Notes: generated by a model from the sequence alone, not told the origin. A stretch of DNA of 64,000 nt from Podarcis raffonei (GCF_027172205.1 NC_070606.1:54092501-54156500), one strand, 5' to 3'; shown: positions 27,270 to 36,869, numbered from the stretch's first letter. A program made the numbers and translations.

Positions 27270-29120
27270 GAGTTTAATACATTTCAGAAAAACATAGTTT
27301 CTCATTGCTCCACCTTCTTGCCTCTTCTCTACCCCCTTTCCCAACATTGCAATAGTCTTCACAATGACATGCTATTTTCCTGCACAGAATTGCATATCCA
27401 AACTTCAATTTTTAAAGTTTTCAGTTATCTTAATGTACCTTCTTGTAGTCATTCAGTGTAACTATGTGAAAAAATCCACCTCTTTTTTTATCATGTTGCT
27501 GGGTAATATCCAATGTTACGGCTCATCTGTACCTGCACTGTGCCTGGAAAGCATCGGTTCAAGACGTTTTCTGCTTGTCTGGTGCTTTTTAGGCATGGGT
27601 CCAAGCAGTTTTCTGCTTACCCCACCACTTTCCCCAGGAAAACCGGTTCTTTACTGCTGAATCAGAGCAAACGGCAACCCACGGAAAACCCCATTGATGT
27701 TTGTTCCCATTCAAGAGTAAAGAGTGGTTTTTTCCCTGGGGGACAAACATAAGTGTGGACAAGCTTCAAGTCCTATTTTGAGTAGACTTATCTCCATTGC
27801 TTTTAATGGGTCTACTCAGAGCATGACTTCCAAAGTCTACATAAGGTATACTAAATCGTTTAAATAAACGAAGTTGCATCATAAATGTATCATTTCCTTT
27901 TATTTTATATTAAGGCTTGTGGCCCCAGCTGTTCCACATTTAAAACATCAGTTTGGAGTTTTCAGGAAAGTAAATTCCTTGCTTTTGTTATTGCAGAATA
28001 ATACAGAACTTTAAAATGTGGTAAGGTACACCAAAAATCCATTAAAGTGATCCATTATCATTATTGCATTAGCTCCAGATATTTTAAGCTAGTCCTGTCC
28101 TTTTGGGAGAGATCTGACTCATCAACTTTTTGTCATTGGAGTCAGCAATATCAAAACCTGTTTTGTGCATGTTCCGTGTCTCTAAGCCTGTCCTGTGTCT
28201 CTAAGGAATTGCCAGACCTTACGGTCCATTTTATGATTTTCAGTCAAGCTAGGGCATTACTGTCTGAGAGCATTCAGCTTACCACCCACACCAGTTCAGT
28301 AACAGCTTTGTATCTTGAGAAAGTATGCTTAAGACTGCAACCCTAGCCCCACTTACTTGGTAGTAAGCCTCACTGAATTAAATGTGCTTGATTAGACATG
28401 GTTAAGACTGCAGCCTATCTACTTACCTAAGATATGTCAAGTATCCTAAAATATAGAAAATGTTTTCTGAAAATTATTTGCAGATTGATATTCTGGATGC
28501 TGGAAGTGCGAGCTGAAACACGTCTGGGCTGTCAAGGGAATCACATCTATTTATTCTGGCTTACTTTAGGACCTTCTTCCCACCACGTTCCAATTAGTGC
28601 TTTGGAAATATGCTTGTGTTTTCTGTTAGCACAATGTACATTAGTAAGACACATTTCTCTTTACTGAAGGTCTTATATGGTACGAGGACCAAAAAACATT
28701 TGACAAACGTTGAAAACTGAGAGTATTTTTCTAGAAATATTGTGTCCTTAAATATTATAAAATCCAGAAAACACCAGTCTGATCTTCATTCTGAAATATA
28801 TTATCATTATTGATTAGTCTAATCTATTTGCCTGGGTGGGGCTCTGGTGTCATTTGTGACTTAATGGGCACATGAACCGCACACTTATGGCTAATCTAAT
28901 ACTAAGGCTTCACAATTAAAGTGAAGCTGGCTTTCACAGGAAACATATCCCCCCACTTAAAAAAATAAAAATCAATACTTTTTGCAGTAAAGAAAGTGAC
29001 AGGGAAATACACAGAAATGTCTGGGATATCAATTGCTTGATGCAATGTCTACAAAGTCCATGCAGACAAAGCTCTGTGGATGAGAGCTCCATAAACATAA
29101 TAAGAGGCCTGCTGGATGAG
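27270..29120. other. Intergenic, no gene; ancient SINE-like pieces
   Basis: 27765-27850 and 28325-28420 carry the GACTGCAACCCTA / TTGCTTTTAATGGGTCTACT type text of an old, MIR-like tetrapod repeat. 27490-27760 looks repeat-derived but is unclassified. The remainder shows no coding or RNA gene signal. Confidence 0.45.
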
Positions 29121-29124
29121 GTCA

Positions 29125-29250
29125 AGCATGTTGTTCTCACAGTAGGCTGACCATGAGAAGCTGGCAAGCAGGACTTGAGCACAACAGCAATCTCCCCACA
29201 TGTGATTCCCAGCGACTGGTCTTCAGAGGCATACTGCCTCTGGTACGCAA
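29125..29250 (-). mobile_element. CR1 3' fragment, minus strand
   Basis: Reverse complement of the same CR1 subfamily text found at 23120-23290 (TTCTGAGTGCCAGCTGCTGG-type block). Here it appears as AGCAATCTCCCCACATGTGA and CCCAGCGACTGGTCTTCAGA. Confidence 0.65.
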
Positions 29251-29448
29251 GCAGCTGGATTCTACAGGCTGCTGTTATGACTCATACTCCTCAATTGGCC
29301 TGAATGCCCCAAAGGGTTCTCTTCCTGAGCATGGCCTCACCTGGGAGGAAACCATTAAAGCCCTCTTAGCTCATACGGAGGTGAAGAGACCTCCCTAATT
29401 ACGGTCATCTAATCCTTTGCGATTCAAAGGTTTCTCTAAACTGCTCCA

Positions 29449-29841
29449 CAACACTCTTACTCATCTGAATCAGTCAGTGCAGGGTGATCATTAGGTGTAC
29501 CAGGAAACAAAGCTTTCTTCTCTGTATGCAATTGTAACTAAGTCGAGCTTGCTTTGTGCAAAATTGTGTTTAAGTTATGCCACAGCACTGGGGAGGCTGG
29601 AACTTCTTTCTATACTACAAAGGCTGAACATTCTTCCACTGCCTTGGCCAAGACAATAGCCCTGTCAGGGCGCAAATCACAGACCCTCCAAGTGTCCCTA
29701 TTTTCCGGGGATGTCCCTAATTTAGAGAAGCCATCCCAGTTTCTTACTTGATCCCAAAATGTCCCATATTTTCTTAGGATGTCCCTATTTTCTTTGGATA
29801 AATGTTGGAGAGTGTGGAGTTATCTGACCCCTGGGCCGTCT
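29449..29841 (+). repeat. 393-bp direct repeat R, left copy
   Basis: Runs from CAACACTCTTACTCATC to GACCCCTGGGCCGTCT. By eye it is identical over its whole length to 36235-36627. The second half is a common squamate interspersed repeat (CTCCAAGTGTCCCTATTTTC). It abuts the left end of the Ngaro-like element. Outside the repeat the flanks differ (CTGCTCCA on the left here, GAAGGCAATCC on the right of the other copy). Confidence 0.9.
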
Positions 29842-30305
29842 TGAATTATATTAATAACAACAGGAACTGTAAACGCATAGCTACCCGTTAACGCGGGTCC
29901 TCTACTTACTGCCGGCTTCTGATTCCTGCTTGTAAACCAGGGTTAAATTGAATTGAAATTGGTAATTAATTAGGTAATTTTGAGGCATAAATAAATACAT
30001 AATTAAATAATTTGTAAGCATAAATTAATAAATAGATAATTCTTAAATAACTTTTTGAAATTAAGTTCAGCTGATTTTCCTGTCTGCTCTGCTGGTATTT
30101 GCATCCTCACCGTCCTCACCCCAGTTAGGTTTTAAATTAAACCCAGTTGGGTTTTACTGGTGCACACAAGATCGAACTGGATTGGGTGTATTAATTCTCT
30201 TTCCTTGAAGTTTTGCCAGTGCAGACAGTAGTGAACTACGTGCATTAGCTGAGCTAAGTGGCTGGTGTTCCATTGATCAAGGTAAGCAAGAGCCTAGATC
30301 GTATT

Positions 30306-31889
30306 ATGTCTGGCCAAGGAAACCAAGTAAATTCCACCGCATCCGGGGGGCCTCAGGGGAATCAGGAGGAGCCCCAACCCTTTGTAATCCCAAGTAACCC
30401 TCAAGCCCTGGCAGAGTTTTTCACGGCTTTTCAGGATTTCTATAGGCACAGGTCGTCAGGACAAGTGGCAGCAACACCGGCAGCACCAGTGGCAGGGGCA
30501 CCACTGGCACCAGTGCCAGCACCACCGGCACCAGCGGTGGCGGTATCTGTACCAGAGGTACCAAGAGCATTCACACAGGACTTCATTCCGGAAACACAAC
30601 CCAACGAGGTGCAACTTCCCGGCACTTCTGCAGCTACTGTGGCAGCGCTGAGAGCAGCCAAGGAGTCAACACCGCGGCCTAAAAGGAATACCCGAGCACA
30701 GTCGGCCGCCCCAGGCAAGGCAAAAGGGGGCCAGAGGGGTGGAAAAAAGGGTAAGGCTTGCGTTCATTGTCCTGGGGCTACTAACCTGCAAAAGGATCCA
30801 GGTGTTCCGAGTCTCTTTCAGAACCCGCCACCGCAGGCGGCACCAGTCGAGGTTGCCTCAAGTTCCTCTTCCGATGAGGAAGCCCAGGGGCCGCGAGCTG
30901 CACAGGCAATCACCGTACCGGATCAAGCCATGCCAGAGGGCCAGCCAGGGAAGAGGAAGGAGAAGAGAAAACACACCTCAAAGAAGAGTAAGAAGAGCAG
31001 GCATTCGGACTCAGAGCATGATTCAGGTACCTCCTCTTCTTCCGATTCGGATAGCGATGCTCCTAGGGAGGAATACTGGGGCCACGGGGAGGATTCTGTG
31101 GGTCTTCCTTTATGGGTGCATGAGAGAAGGGCCAACTCCTACAGAAAATCCTTTAACGGGACCCTCGAATGGAAGGATGGCGCATTGGTTCAGGATGTTA
31201 AAACATCCACTAATCTGTCTACGGATGTCATTGTAGGCACTCATTTATCGGAGAGAAAGAGGAATAAGATCCTCAATGGGGACTTTGTAGATATATTTAG
31301 ACTGTTACCTCCAGCAAAGCTAACGGGAAAAGGGGAGAAGAGGCGCACGTATGGTAAACGCAGGTACAGAACACCTAGAGCTGAGCGAACTTTTGACAAT
31401 TGGCTGGACGGGTTCCAGGTGTTTATGGGTGTCGTCAGTGCTGCTTATCCAAAGAGGGCGATGCACTTGATTGCGTACCTGGCCCATGTTAGGAGGGCAC
31501 GCGATTTAGCGGGAGATATGGCTGCTCTAAATTATGATGAAGATTTCCGCAGAAATGCGTCACTGTTGTCGTCCACGCGCTGGGATCTGCGGGACTTAAA
31601 TTTTTGGTCGGAGCACGTGGGTCCCTTCGTGGATAAGAAGCACCAGGAGTCGTCAAAATCTTGGAAGACCGCTGCGAAGCAGAGGCGACTGTGTTGGGAG
31701 TACAACAAGGGGGTTTGTGCACGGGCTGTCTGTAAGTACAGCCACGAGTGCGAAAAATGTTTTGGCAACCACCCAGCCACTGCCTGCATTAAAGGGAGGC
31801 AGCCCTTTCGGGGTGGGAGAGGTGCCTACAATCAGGGACCTAGAGGTGGCCACGGAGCGCCATTTGGACCCCAGGGAAGCAGGCAGTAA
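30306..31889 (+). CDS. Gag-like protein of the Ngaro-type element
   Basis: About 527 residues from the first ATG (MSGQGNQV). The N-terminal part is rich in Ala, Pro and Val (about residues 50-90). A central Ser/Asp-rich and Lys-rich acidic-basic tract (about 180-255) resembles nuclear proteins. The folded part follows (about 265-460). Near the C terminus Cys/His clusters CWEYNKGVCARAVCKYSH and CEKCFGNHPATAC look like zinc-binding knuckles, the second of C-x2-C-x4-H-x4-C type. It ends in a Gly/Arg-rich tail. Part of a fossil mobile element, not a host gene. Confidence 0.7.
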   Translation: MSGQGNQVNSTASGGPQGNQEEPQPFVIPSNPQALAEFFTAFQDFYRHRSSGQVAATPAAPVAGAPLAPVPAPPAPAVAVSVPEVPRAFTQDFIPETQPNEVQLPGTSAATVAALRAAKESTPRPKRNTRAQSAAPGKAKGGQRGGKKGKACVHCPGATNLQKDPGVPSLFQNPPPQAAPVEVASSSSSDEEAQGPRAAQAITVPDQAMPEGQPGKRKEKRKHTSKKSKKSRHSDSEHDSGTSSSSDSDSDAPREEYWGHGEDSVGLPLWVHERRANSYRKSFNGTLEWKDGALVQDVKTSTNLSTDVIVGTHLSERKRNKILNGDFVDIFRLLPPAKLTGKGEKRRTYGKRRYRTPRAERTFDNWLDGFQVFMGVVSAAYPKRAMHLIAYLAHVRRARDLAGDMAALNYDEDFRRNASLLSSTRWDLRDLNFWSEHVGPFVDKKHQESSKSWKTAAKQRRLCWEYNKGVCARAVCKYSHECEKCFGNHPATACIKGRQPFRGGRGAYNQGPRGGHGAPFGPQGSRQ

Positions 31890-33525
31890 TTTCAGTCTGG
31901 GCCTAGCCTGGTCACCCATCAAGTTGGCCCCGTTAAAAAACCTTTTAGACCATTACCCTAACAGGACTGCAGCAGAGTATTTATGGGAAGGCTTTAGTAC
32001 CGGTTTCAGGATTCCAGTAGCCTTTCCCCCCAATTCAGGTGATCCTCCAAACCAAAAATCCGTGAGGGAGATGCCCGAGGTTGCCCAAAGGAAAATTAGT
32101 AAGGAAATTAAAGCAGGAAGGGTAGCCGGCCCCTTCCTAGTCCCTCCAATTGAAGGCCTCCATATATCCCCGTTAGGCATAGTCCCCAAAAAAGCGCCCG
32201 GTGAGTATCGCATGATTCACAACCTTTCCTACCCAAAGGGGGGGTCCGTCAATGATGCGATACCGCAGGAACTCTGCACAGTAAGATATGCCACGTTTGA
32301 CCAAGCGGTACAGCTCATACGCAAGTTCGGCAGGGGGGCGTTGCTGGCAAAATGTGACGTTGAGTCGGCCTTTAGACTCCTGCCAGTTCATCCAGAAGAT
32401 TTCCGGTGGCTTGGCTTCAAATTTGAAGGGGCGTATTTTGTGGACAAGGCAATGCCCATGGGCTGCTCTGTGGCATGCGCAGCCTTTGAGGCATTCAGCA
32501 CCTTCCTGGACTGGGCGCTTCGCTTTAGAACCGGCGCTGAGGGCGTGTCGCACTATCTGGACGACTTTATCCTCGTGGCTGATAGCAGGCTTAAGTGTTC
32601 AGAGCTCCTTGAAGCCTTTACATCATTAGCGGGGGAACTGGGGGTTCCTCTAGCCGCCGACAAAACGGAGGGTCCAGCTACGACAATGGTTTACTTAGGT
32701 ATCGAGCTGGACACTGTCGCTCAGACCTCAAAACTTCCCAGGGAAAAACTCATCGCGCTTGGTGACCTTATTCGGCAGCTGCTCCCCCTTAGAAAAGTTA
32801 CACTCAGGCAAATCCAGTCACTGTTAGGACACTTAAATTTTGCTTGCCGCGTGGTTTCCCCTGGCCGCCCATTCTGCGGCCGCCTCGCAAAGTTGTCAGC
32901 GGGACTGCGTTCCCCTCATCATAGGGTTCGGCTATCCAAGGAAGTGAAGTCCGACCTGGAAGTCTGGTTGAAGTTCTTGCAGAACTACAACGGCATTTCC
33001 CTGTGGCAGGACAACTTGTCGCTGCAGGTTGACTTCCAGGTCCATTCGGATGCTTCTGGCTCTCTGGGGTTTGGCGTTTACTTTAGGGGCCAATGGTGCG
33101 CTCAGCGCTGGCCCGCCGCCTGGCAAGGGGGCCCCATTACCAGAGACTTAACCTTCCTGGAATTCTTTCCGATTGTAGTGGCGGTGCACTTGTGGCCTGA
33201 AACCTTTAGTAACCATAGGGTATGCTTCCACACCGACAACCAGGCCGTAGTGGCGGTACTTTCCAGGCAGGTCGCACGGTCACCAAGGGTAGGCGTCCTC
33301 CTACGTTCCTTCGTTCTCCGGTGTTTAGAGCTCAACATACACTTCTCTGCAAAATTTGTGCCTGGTGTAAATAATGACATTGCAGACGCCCTATCTCGCT
33401 TTCAGATGGACCGCTTCCGCTCGTTAGCACCGGATGCAGAGCTGCTGCCTCAGCCGTTCCCGGAACATCTGTGGAGTCTCGGGGACCAGAGGCGTGGGGA
33501 CCAGAGTCCTGGGAGCCAGAAGTGA
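31717..33525 (+). CDS. Reverse transcriptase-RNase H of the Ngaro-type element
   Basis: The open frame overlaps the gag frame by 173 bp in a different register, so expression by internal initiation or frame change is inferred. RT signatures: LLAKCDVESAFRLLPVHP (motif A Asp), MPMGCSVACAAFE (motif B), and the active-site box HYLDDFILVAD. RNase H signatures: VHSDASGSLGFG, FLEFFPIV, CFHTDNQAVV and NDIADALSR. This order and the YLDD box fit DIRS/Ngaro RTs. The first in-frame methionine of the real protein is not decided. Confidence 0.85.
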   Translation: MHGLSVSTATSAKNVLATTQPLPALKGGSPFGVGEVPTIRDLEVATERHLDPREAGSNFSLGLAWSPIKLAPLKNLLDHYPNRTAAEYLWEGFSTGFRIPVAFPPNSGDPPNQKSVREMPEVAQRKISKEIKAGRVAGPFLVPPIEGLHISPLGIVPKKAPGEYRMIHNLSYPKGGSVNDAIPQELCTVRYATFDQAVQLIRKFGRGALLAKCDVESAFRLLPVHPEDFRWLGFKFEGAYFVDKAMPMGCSVACAAFEAFSTFLDWALRFRTGAEGVSHYLDDFILVADSRLKCSELLEAFTSLAGELGVPLAADKTEGPATTMVYLGIELDTVAQTSKLPREKLIALGDLIRQLLPLRKVTLRQIQSLLGHLNFACRVVSPGRPFCGRLAKLSAGLRSPHHRVRLSKEVKSDLEVWLKFLQNYNGISLWQDNLSLQVDFQVHSDASGSLGFGVYFRGQWCAQRWPAAWQGGPITRDLTFLEFFPIVVAVHLWPETFSNHRVCFHTDNQAVVAVLSRQVARSPRVGVLLRSFVLRCLELNIHFSAKFVPGVNNDIADALSRFQMDRFRSLAPDAELLPQPFPEHLWSLGDQRRGDQSPGSQK

Positions 33526-34415
33526 TTCAGGGAGTAATGGCCTCATTGGCACCTTCCACTTTGAGATCGTATAAGAAGGCGTGGTCGGATTTTTTAAAAT
33601 TCCGCAACAAAACCCCCGCCATTAGAAACAATGCCCCTCCCGTCAAGCCTGAGGTGCTATCTTACCTAGTTTACCTGAGACGCTTGGGCCGCGCCCCTAG
33701 AACCCTCAACCTTCAAGCCGCAGCTATTTCATTCTTTTGCAAGGCGGTATTTTCCACAGATCCTTGTGACGATTTCGTTATACGAAGGACGTTAGAGGGT
33801 TGGCGCAGGCTACAGCCCCCAAACTGCGATATGAGAAGGCCAATATCTTTCGACATCCTTTCCCAAATCCATAAAAAATTGCGAACAGTATGCTGGTCAA
33901 AGTATGAGGCGCGCTTATTTTCAGCGGCTTACTCCATTGCCTTTTTTGGAGCTCTGCGCGTGGGTGAGGTAGTTTATGAAGTGGGTCGGCACGGTTTCTC
34001 CCGGGGCTTGCTTTTAAGCGATGTTACCCTGTCACGGGAGGACCTGGTAATACGGATACGCAGCTCTAAAACAGACCAGTACGGGAGGGGGGCTCTTGTT
34101 CAGCTTATGGCCACCGATAGTCCTGGCCCATGTCCAGTTAAAGACACAAGGCGCTTCTTATCCCTGAGGGCCAACTCGGCAGGGCCTCTATTGATCCACG
34201 CAGATGGTTTACCTTTGACGCGTCACCAGTTCACTCGGGTTATGCGCTTAGCACTGGCAGCATGCGGCATCCCCGCAGCAGATTTTGCATCACACTCTTT
34301 CAGGATAGGAGCAGCCACCACGGCAATGCACCTGGGTCTGACGACTGAAAGGATTAGGGACTTAGGTCGCTGGAAATCTGACGCGTACAAGCGCTATTTG
34401 AGAAAGAATTTGTGA
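33471..34415 (+). CDS. Tyrosine recombinase of the Ngaro-type element
   Basis: About 314 codons, overlapping the RT-RNase H frame by about 55 bp. A SAM-like N-terminal core-binding part (LRSYKKAWSDFLKF, VLSYLVYLRRLG) precedes the catalytic fold: GALRVGEV (Arg), RSSKTDQYGRG (Lys), HSFRIGAATT (His-x-x-Arg) and LGRWKSDAYKRYLR with the nucleophile Tyr. It catalyses integration of a circular DNA copy, replacing the DDE integrase of LTR elements. Part of a fossil element. Confidence 0.85.
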   Translation: MESRGPEAWGPESWEPEVIQGVMASLAPSTLRSYKKAWSDFLKFRNKTPAIRNNAPPVKPEVLSYLVYLRRLGRAPRTLNLQAAAISFFCKAVFSTDPCDDFVIRRTLEGWRRLQPPNCDMRRPISFDILSQIHKKLRTVCWSKYEARLFSAAYSIAFFGALRVGEVVYEVGRHGFSRGLLLSDVTLSREDLVIRIRSSKTDQYGRGALVQLMATDSPGPCPVKDTRRFLSLRANSAGPLLIHADGLPLTRHQFTRVMRLALAACGIPAADFASHSFRIGAATTAMHLGLTTERIRDLGRWKSDAYKRYLRKNL

Positions 34416-34459
34416 CGGTGACTGACCATGGCCTGTTCTTTCGATTTCCTACAGGTGAT

Positions 34460-35029
34460 ATGGGGGTGCGCGTCTGGATTGTCGGGCACAGTATTGTGCA
34501 TTGGGCCAGGGTACGCGCCATCAATTCCGGTCTCGGGCCGCGCTTGGGCTTACCACCTGACGTCACCATTTCCTGGGTCTCCCGGAGGGGAATGCGCTGG
34601 GCCGAGATGCTGCCCGCAATTAAGACCAGAGCAGCAGTAGAGGGCCCCCCAGACGCTTTACTGATACAATTGGGGGAAAATGACCTAGCCTACAGGAAGG
34701 CAGTGGATTTGCAGTGGCATATTTTTAGCGACTTCGAGGAGCTGAAGGCCGCTTACCCGAATGTCACAATTATTTGGGCCTCGCTGATGGAGAGGCGGGT
34801 TTGGAGAGACTGCAGGTGCCCGATAGCTATGAATAGGGCTAGGAAAGCCTTGGATCGGGCGGTGGTGCGTAGAGTGGCAGCCCTGGGTGGGAGGCTCATT
34901 GGCCACCCGGGCATTCGCTTCAATCATGAGGCCCTCTACCGGTATGATGGCGTGCATCTTTCGGATGCTGGTAACGATGTTTGGCTGATGGATATTGCAA
35001 AGGGAATAAGGGATTGGATTCAGGCATGA
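34460..35029 (+). CDS. SGNH/GDSL-type hydrolase frame of the Ngaro-type element
   Basis: The first ATG lies at 34460 (MGVRVWIVGHSIV); the open frame itself extends left to about 34412, where it meets the recombinase stop. Blocks of the SGNH family: VGHSIV with the nucleophile-position Ser, the Asn of LIQLGENDLAY, and the C-terminal Asp/His box YDGVHLSDAGNDVW. About 189 residues from 34460, usual for the family. Such hydrolases accompany Ngaro elements; the substrate is unknown. A TTTCCTACAG just before GTGATATGG resembles a splice acceptor, so a spliced subgenomic transcript is possible (inference). Confidence 0.75.
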   Translation: MGVRVWIVGHSIVHWARVRAINSGLGPRLGLPPDVTISWVSRRGMRWAEMLPAIKTRAAVEGPPDALLIQLGENDLAYRKAVDLQWHIFSDFEELKAAYPNVTIIWASLMERRVWRDCRCPIAMNRARKALDRAVVRRVAALGGRLIGHPGIRFNHEALYRYDGVHLSDAGNDVWLMDIAKGIRDWIQA

Positions 35030-35056
35030 GAGTATTGGCGGCGAGCGACTGCTCGG

Positions 35057-35458
35057 TGGCGGTAGGCATTGGTAAGAAGGGGTTAAGAGGATGTGGGGGG
35101 GGGGAGGAACGCCATCACCTCCCCCCAGTGAACGAAGGGTGGTCCATTAAAGGACTCCGGGGGGCGTGGCCCTGTCCGAAGCCTATGGAGGTGTGGGCCA
35201 AAGGCACGCCCCAGAGCGGTGACCCGGGGGAGCTCCTAGTCGACGTGCCTCGGCGGGAGACTCCCCCGATTAGTGTTAACCCTTCCCCGTGTCTCCAGCA
35301 AATGGGCTGGAGCCGGATAGTCGATAGGACCAATGCCTAAGCCAATGCCTCTCATTCCTGAATTCAATAAAGTTGTGGCCTAATTCGCCCAATTAACCTT
35401 AATTATGGTGTCTCGTGTGTTTATTTATCTTGGTGGGGGGCGGGAACTCGCCACGCAA
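35057..35458 (+). repeat. B1 repeat of the Ngaro-type element
   Basis: 402 bp from TGGCGGTAGGCATTGG to CTCGCCACGCAA. It carries AATAAA in TTCAATAAAGTTGTGG (about 35366), a likely polyadenylation signal. B2 matches it with about one difference. Confidence 0.9.
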
Positions 35459-35835
35459 AGCCACTTCCAGGCCTGCCCCAGGAGGTGGGGTTGCGGGCAT
35501 CACGCCCTCCCCACGTGAGCGGGGGCTGGTTTCAGCCCCCGCGAGAACAGGGGAATCCCAACGTCCACGCCTCCCAGCCAGCCAATCGGCTGGCTGGGGG
35601 GGCGTGGCTTGCCCTATTTAGGGCCGGAGCGGAGGGGGCTCGCCCTCTCTTCTCCGGCTAGCCCCCACGTTTTCCCACCCTCCCTCCCTTTAGTTGGGCT
35701 TTAGGTAGGTCTGACTTTGCTATGGACTTCGGTCTGTCGCCGCAAGGGGCATGGTAGGAATTTTTCCCAATTGGCAATTTACAGCCTTTTGGTTTTTCGC
35801 CTACCTCGTAGCAACTCGTCACAACTCTTCGGCAT
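35459..35835 (+). promoter_or_regulatory. A2 segment between B1 and B2, promoter-like with two hairpins
   Basis: 377 bp. Two perfect 10-bp stems with 4-base loops: GCGGGGGCTG/CAGCCCCCGC at 35519-35542 and CCAGCCAGCC/GGCTGGCTGG at 35574-35597, the second holding a CCAAT across its loop. A TATA-like CCCTATTTAGGG follows near 35612-35623, then pyrimidine-rich DNA. This looks like a polymerase II promoter core. Confidence 0.65.
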
Positions 35836-36237
35836 TGGCGGTAGGCATTGGTAAGAAGGGGTTAAGAGGATGTGTGGGGGGGGAGGAACGCCATCACCTC
35901 CCCCCAGTGAACGAAGGGTGGTCCATTAAAGGACTCCGGGGGGCGTGGCCCTGTCCGAAGCCTATGGAGGTGTGGGCCAAAGGCACGCCCCAGAGCGGTG
36001 ACCCGGGGGAGCTCCTAGTCGACGTGCCTCGGCGGGAGACTCCCCCGATTAGTGTTAACCCTTCCCCGTGTCTCCAGCAAATGGGCTGGAGCCGGATAGT
36101 CGATAGGACCAATGCCTAAGCCAATGCCTCTCATTCCTGAATTCAATAAAGTTGTGGCCTAATTCGCCCAATTAACCTTAATTATGGTGTCTCGTGTGTT
36201 TATTTATCTTGGTGGGGGGCGGGAACTCGCCACGCAA
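35836..36237 (+). repeat. B2 repeat of the Ngaro-type element
   Basis: 402 bp, nearly identical to B1, including the AATAAA. It ends CTCGCCACGCAA, whose last three bases (CAA) are shared with the start of the flanking repeat R. Confidence 0.9.
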
Positions 36238-36627
36238 CACTCTTACTCATCTGAATCAGTCAGTGCAGGGTGATCATTAGGTGTACCAGGAAACAAAGCT
36301 TTCTTCTCTGTATGCAATTGTAACTAAGTCGAGCTTGCTTTGTGCAAAATTGTGTTTAAGTTATGCCACAGCACTGGGGAGGCTGGAACTTCTTTCTATA
36401 CTACAAAGGCTGAACATTCTTCCACTGCCTTGGCCAAGACAATAGCCCTGTCAGGGCGCAAATCACAGACCCTCCAAGTGTCCCTATTTTCCGGGGATGT
36501 CCCTAATTTAGAGAAGCCATCCCAGTTTCTTACTTGATCCCAAAATGTCCCATATTTTCTTAGGATGTCCCTATTTTCTTTGGATAAATGTTGGAGAGTG
36601 TGGAGTTATCTGACCCCTGGGCCGTCT
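36235..36627 (+). repeat. 393-bp direct repeat R, right copy
   Basis: Identical by eye to 29449-29841. It continues rightward without interruption into the remaining part of a squamate interspersed repeat (GAAGGCAATCCTGTATGGGG), so this copy has the native right flank and the other copy the native left flank. Confidence 0.9.
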
Positions 36628-36850
36628 GAAGGCAATCCTGTATGGGGAAGGTTTTTTTTTAATGTTACTGTTTTATTATGTTCTGTTTTATTATGTTATT
36701 TACTGTTTTATTATGTTTTTATATATGTTGGAAGCTGCCTAGAGTGGCTGGGGCAACCCGGTAAGGTGTGGGGAGGTAGAAATAGTAAAATTATCGTTAT
36801 GGAATGGGATGCGCCTATTTTCATTGGAGAAATGTTGGAGGGTATGAAAT
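36628..36850 (+). repeat. Squamate interspersed repeat, 3' portion
   Basis: GGAAGCTGCCTAGAGTGGCT then GGGGCAACCCGGT is the common lizard repeat 3' text. It is followed at 36815-36846 by a second short copy of the CTATTTTCATTGGAGAAATG block that also occurs inside R. Confidence 0.6.
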
Positions 36851-36869
36851 CATAAAACAGATTTTGAGT

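Larger units (their letters stand above)
29842..36234 (+). mobile_element. Ngaro/DIRS-type tyrosine-recombinase retrotransposon
   Basis: Element of about 6.4 kb. Parts in order: an AT-rich leader (29842-30305), gag-like frame (30306-31889), RT-RNase H frame (31717-33525), tyrosine recombinase frame (33471-34415), SGNH hydrolase frame (about 34460-35029), then B1 (35057-35458), A2 (35459-35835) and B2 (35836-36237). Recombinase in place of a DDE integrase, split direct repeats and the SGNH frame define the Ngaro branch of YR retrotransposons. The coding part looks whole: no break seen in the four long frames. B1 and B2 differ at about one base, so the copy is young. I found no copy of A2 at the left end. 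The family normally leaves no target duplication, yet a perfect 393-bp repeat of flanking DNA brackets it. Confidence 0.85.

Noticed and set aside
34981-36119. Matching frames of about 120 residues near 35.0-35.3 kb and 35.75-36.1 kb
   Set aside because: They are the B1 and B2 repeats of the Ngaro-type element read in the same frame; the shared sequence is repeat, not duplicated genes.
29554-36537. Identical 65-residue frames at 29554-29751 and 36340-36537
   Set aside because: Explained by the 393-bp direct repeat; the frame crosses a known interspersed repeat and has no domain.
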